DNA of 16,382 nucleotides from PWVB01 sp964530185 (GTDB lineage: Bacteria; Chloroflexota; Anaerolineae; B4-G1; SLSP01). The notes under the pieces are model-generated. The model did not search any database and was not told where the DNA came from. It saw only the letters and a list, made by a program, of their open reading frames with translations. The stretch lies in contig CAZHBB010000066.1 in NCBI GenBank assembly GCA_964530185.1, positions 1 to 16,382 of the forward strand, in the 5' to 3' direction. The number at the start of each line of letters is the position of its first letter. Position 1 is the first letter of the stretch. Below are positions 14,787 through 16,382 of this stretch, one piece after another. Made by a program: the position numbers and the translations under genes.

Positions 14787-14811
14787 GCACCTTGAGCCTG
14801 CCGAAGGGTGC
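14787..14811. repeat. REP-like palindromic element
   Basis: GCACCTT and AAGGGTGC form an imperfect inverted repeat around GAGCCTGCCG. The core TTGAGCCTGCCGAAGGG resembles a short palindromic sequence dispersed in many bacterial genomes, Chloroflexota among them, where it is often mistranslated as 'LSLSKG' or 'LRQAQG'. Only one copy was noticed in this window. Confidence 0.5.
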
Positions 14812-14847
14812 ACCCCAGGGTGCTGCAGTGCACCCGGCAAAGGGTAT

Positions 14848-14887
14848 CGCGACATTTTATGTCGCGGCGAGGTGGTGCCGGCACCAC
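14848..14887 (-). terminator. Tandem hairpins after the C69 peptidase gene
   Basis: CGCGACAT/ATGTCGCG (14848-14866) is an 8-bp stem with a 3-nt loop. Five bases away lies the perfect 16-bp palindrome GTGGTGCCGGCACCAC (14872-14887). Both lie 40-80 nt after the peptidase stop at 14929. No U tract follows, so termination is likely but not certain. Confidence 0.45.
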
Positions 14888-14928
14888 GCCGAACAGGGAC
14901 TGTACCGCGTCCAGGCCGAAGTGTCACA

Positions 14929-16260
14929 TTACAAGACATCCGGCATACCCGCCTGGCGGTTCCAGCGCCGCCAGGCCACACGGTGCAACCACCGCTCGCG
15001 CCGGCCCACGTCCGCGGTGCGCACAGCTTCTGTCCAGCGTTTCTCCGCGTCTGACGCCGCGGAGAAACACTCGCGCACATACGCTGCTCGCTGCTCGACA
15101 GGGGCGCTCGCCATCGCCAGGGCCTCCGTCCAGAAACGATGCTCTAGCGCATCGCGCGCGTCGTGATAGCGGGCCAGGAGCGCAGGATAGTTGCGCAGTG
15201 TCAGGCGATGCAGGACCTCATGGCGCCAGAACAACGTGGCCTCATCATAAATCTCCGACGGTACTCGATCTGTACCTGGTATCGACGTGTCAATCCATAC
15301 AGGTTTGAAAATCCCCGTACACGGTGCGGCCGTCCCTGTCACCAAGTGCGTCGGATGTGTCGGGTCAAGGTGCGAGACTAGCGAACCCACCGTCTGCGAG
15401 CTGAGGGCTGGCCCGAAGCTCGCATGTGCGCAGACCGTCATGCCCAGCAGACGCCGATCCGGGCGCCAAGACTCAGACCCGCCATGATCCCGTAACGCCG
15501 CGAGCACCGTACCTACGGTAATATGTCCAGCCTGTGCACCCAGGAGTGCCATCGTGCGACTTCGCCGCTGATGGCTAGCACTGAATGTGGTATAGAGAAA
15601 GTCGGAGTAGCAACGCGCAAAATGGAAATCCCCTCGCCCTCGACACCATCCCCGGCGTACGGCCACCTCGACCAGTTCATCCGACGCAAGATCCCACTCT
15701 GTCCCAATCGTCAGGCCGTTTGAGATCGTGTATACCCCTTCCACTTCCTTCGCCGCCCACTGACGCCCCGCCGTTTCTAGCACCCACGCGGTGTGTGGAT
15801 CGGCAATGAGAAAACTGTTGTGGTAAACCTGCCGGTGGTGGCGACTGCAACTTCCCCCCTGGCCATACCTCGCCAATAGCTTGGTGATGACGGAGACTGC
15901 TTCCCTGGCACTGGCAGCCCGCTCGAGCGCCAACCTCAGGAGATCCATCCCGATCAGCCCTGGTTGGCGTTCATGGGGTAGTTTGGTAAAAACGGCTTCG
16001 TTACCGATCGCCACGCCATGCTCATTGACACCCATCTCCGCACCCCAAATCCAATACGGTTTGGAAAGCAGGACCGCATAGGTGTGCTGCACCTGAGGGA
16101 TTTCAATGTAGGTACAGCGGACATGGCTGCCTGCCGGATGATCCGCGGAGGGCACATGCACCAAATGCTGGGCCTCGTTGGGCTCCCGGTCTGAATTCTT
16201 GCCGAAAAGTACAACGCCATCAGCCGTCACATTGCCAGTCGCCACCACGGTGTCACACAT
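14929..16260 (-). CDS. Secernin-type C69 family peptidase/amidohydrolase (Ntn hydrolase)
   Basis: This is a 443-residue protein of peptidase family C69, similar to secernins and dipeptidase A. The nucleophile is Cys2, exposed once Met is removed (MCDTVVATG). Other family marks are seen: VLFGKNSDREPNE at 17-29, TYIEIPQV at 50-57, WGAEMGVNEHGVAIGNEAVF at 72-91, NSFLIADP at 148-155 and YTISNGLTIGTEWD at 177-190. There is no signal peptide before Cys2, which fits a cytoplasmic Ntn hydrolase acting on small peptides or related amides; the substrate is unknown. The length is normal and the gene looks intact. AAGGAG lies 7 nt before the ATG, and a promoter candidate lies 40-67 bp upstream. It is separated from the kinase operon by a hairpin-rich spacer, so it is probably transcribed alone. 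Confidence 0.88.
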   Translation of the reverse strand: MCDTVVATGNVTADGVVLFGKNSDREPNEAQHLVHVPSADHPAGSHVRCTYIEIPQVQHTYAVLLSKPYWIWGAEMGVNEHGVAIGNEAVFTKLPHERQPGLIGMDLLRLALERAASAREAVSVITKLLARYGQGGSCSRHHRQVYHNSFLIADPHTAWVLETAGRQWAAKEVEGVYTISNGLTIGTEWDLASDELVEVAVRRGWCRGRGDFHFARCYSDFLYTTFSASHQRRSRTMALLGAQAGHITVGTVLAALRDHGGSESWRPDRRLLGMTVCAHASFGPALSSQTVGSLVSHLDPTHPTHLVTGTAAPCTGIFKPVWIDTSIPGTDRVPSEIYDEATLFWRHEVLHRLTLRNYPALLARYHDARDALEHRFWTEALAMASAPVEQRAAYVRECFSAASDAEKRWTEAVRTADVGRRERWLHRVAWRRWNRQAGMPDVL

Positions 16261-16299
16261 AGGAAAACTCCTTGAGAGTGAGTGACATACCCAACCACA

Positions 16300-16327
16300 A
16301 TGATAGGCCGTGCAGGTCAGTGGGCAA
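16300..16327 (-). promoter_or_regulatory. Sigma70-like promoter for the C69 gene
   Basis: On the minus strand TTGCCC (16322-16327) and TATCAT (16300-16305) are 16 bp apart, matching consensus at 4 of 6 and 5 of 6 positions. Transcription would begin near 16293, about 33 nt before the start codon. The remaining AT-rich sequence to the window end could carry further upstream elements or the end of another gene. Confidence 0.4.
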
Positions 16328-16382
16328 GGTGAACACCAAAGGTAATTAACTATTTTACAGGATTTTTACGCGTTGTGCACAC

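Larger units (their letters stand above)
14571..14928. other. Spacer of 358 bp with hairpins and kinase promoter, no gene
   Basis: No credible gene is seen here. The half next to the kinase (14571-14726) is leader sequence. A promoter candidate lies at 14727-14755. The half next to the peptidase gene carries a dense set of inverted repeats: a REP-like element at 14787-14811, GGGTGCACCC at 14806-14815, GGGTGC/GCACCC arms at 14818-14835, an 8-bp hairpin at 14848-14866 and a 16-bp palindrome at 14872-14887. Short open frames across it are read-through of these repeats. Confidence 0.6.

Noticed and set aside
14756..15308. Plus-strand open frames in and beyond the hairpin spacer
   Set aside because: They are read-through of the REP-like element and of the antisense strand of the C69 gene, with no recognisable protein features.
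1..16382. Tests by eye for tRNA, rRNA, CRISPR arrays, transposases and integrases
   Set aside because: No cloverleaf-like motifs, regularly spaced repeats with spacers, or DDE/tyrosine-recombinase proteins were noticed.

Overview
The window looks like a chromosomal stretch of a free-living, moderately GC-rich bacterium, most likely a member of the Chloroflexota (Anaerolineae-like). This is inferred from gene style: a large secreted repeat/PKD protein with a C-terminal 'LPLxxRN' tail, a membrane Ser/Thr kinase paired with an FHA regulator, strong AGGAGG-type ribosome sites, and a REP-like 'TTGAGCCTGCCGAAGGG' element. I cannot confirm the lineage without a search. No tRNA, rRNA, CRISPR array, transposase or integrase was seen.

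Left part (1-7936). The window opens inside the 3' end of a damaged-looking secreted repeat protein gene. A small PII-like gene of the cyclic-di-AMP receptor type (minus) then faces away from a large GH57/GH38-type glycosidase (plus). Next, on the plus strand, come a MATE efflux pump with its own promoter and a palindromic operator candidate, an MFS transporter tightly coupled to a ChrB C-terminal-domain protein (chromate resistance type), and a zinc-dependent sorbitol-dehydrogenase-like oxidoreductase. A strong hairpin at 7907-7935 separates these from the convergent minus-strand genes.

Right part (7945-16382), all on the minus strand. In transcription order: a secernin-type C69 peptidase with a recognisable promoter; a hairpin-rich 358-bp spacer; a Ser/Thr kinase with one transmembrane helix and an extracellular DNRLRE-type domain; an FHA plus winged-helix regulator whose start codon overlaps the kinase stop (ATGA); a 136-bp gap holding three direct repeats at exact 11-bp spacing; a 1146-residue secreted protein with fourteen 'YLVVW' repeat units, two PKD-like domains and an Ig-like domain; and a PRC-barrel protein.

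The most interesting unit is kinase - FHA/winged-helix regulator - 11-bp repeats - secreted protein (8784-14570). It reads as a complete surface-sensing circuit: the ectodomain senses a cell-surface or extracellular ligand, the kinase phosphorylates partners, the FHA domain reads phosphothreonine, and the PhoB/OmpR-like winged helix acts on the repeats to control the surface protein. The wiring is inference from gene order and domain knowledge; the domains, the ATGA overlap and the repeats are seen directly.
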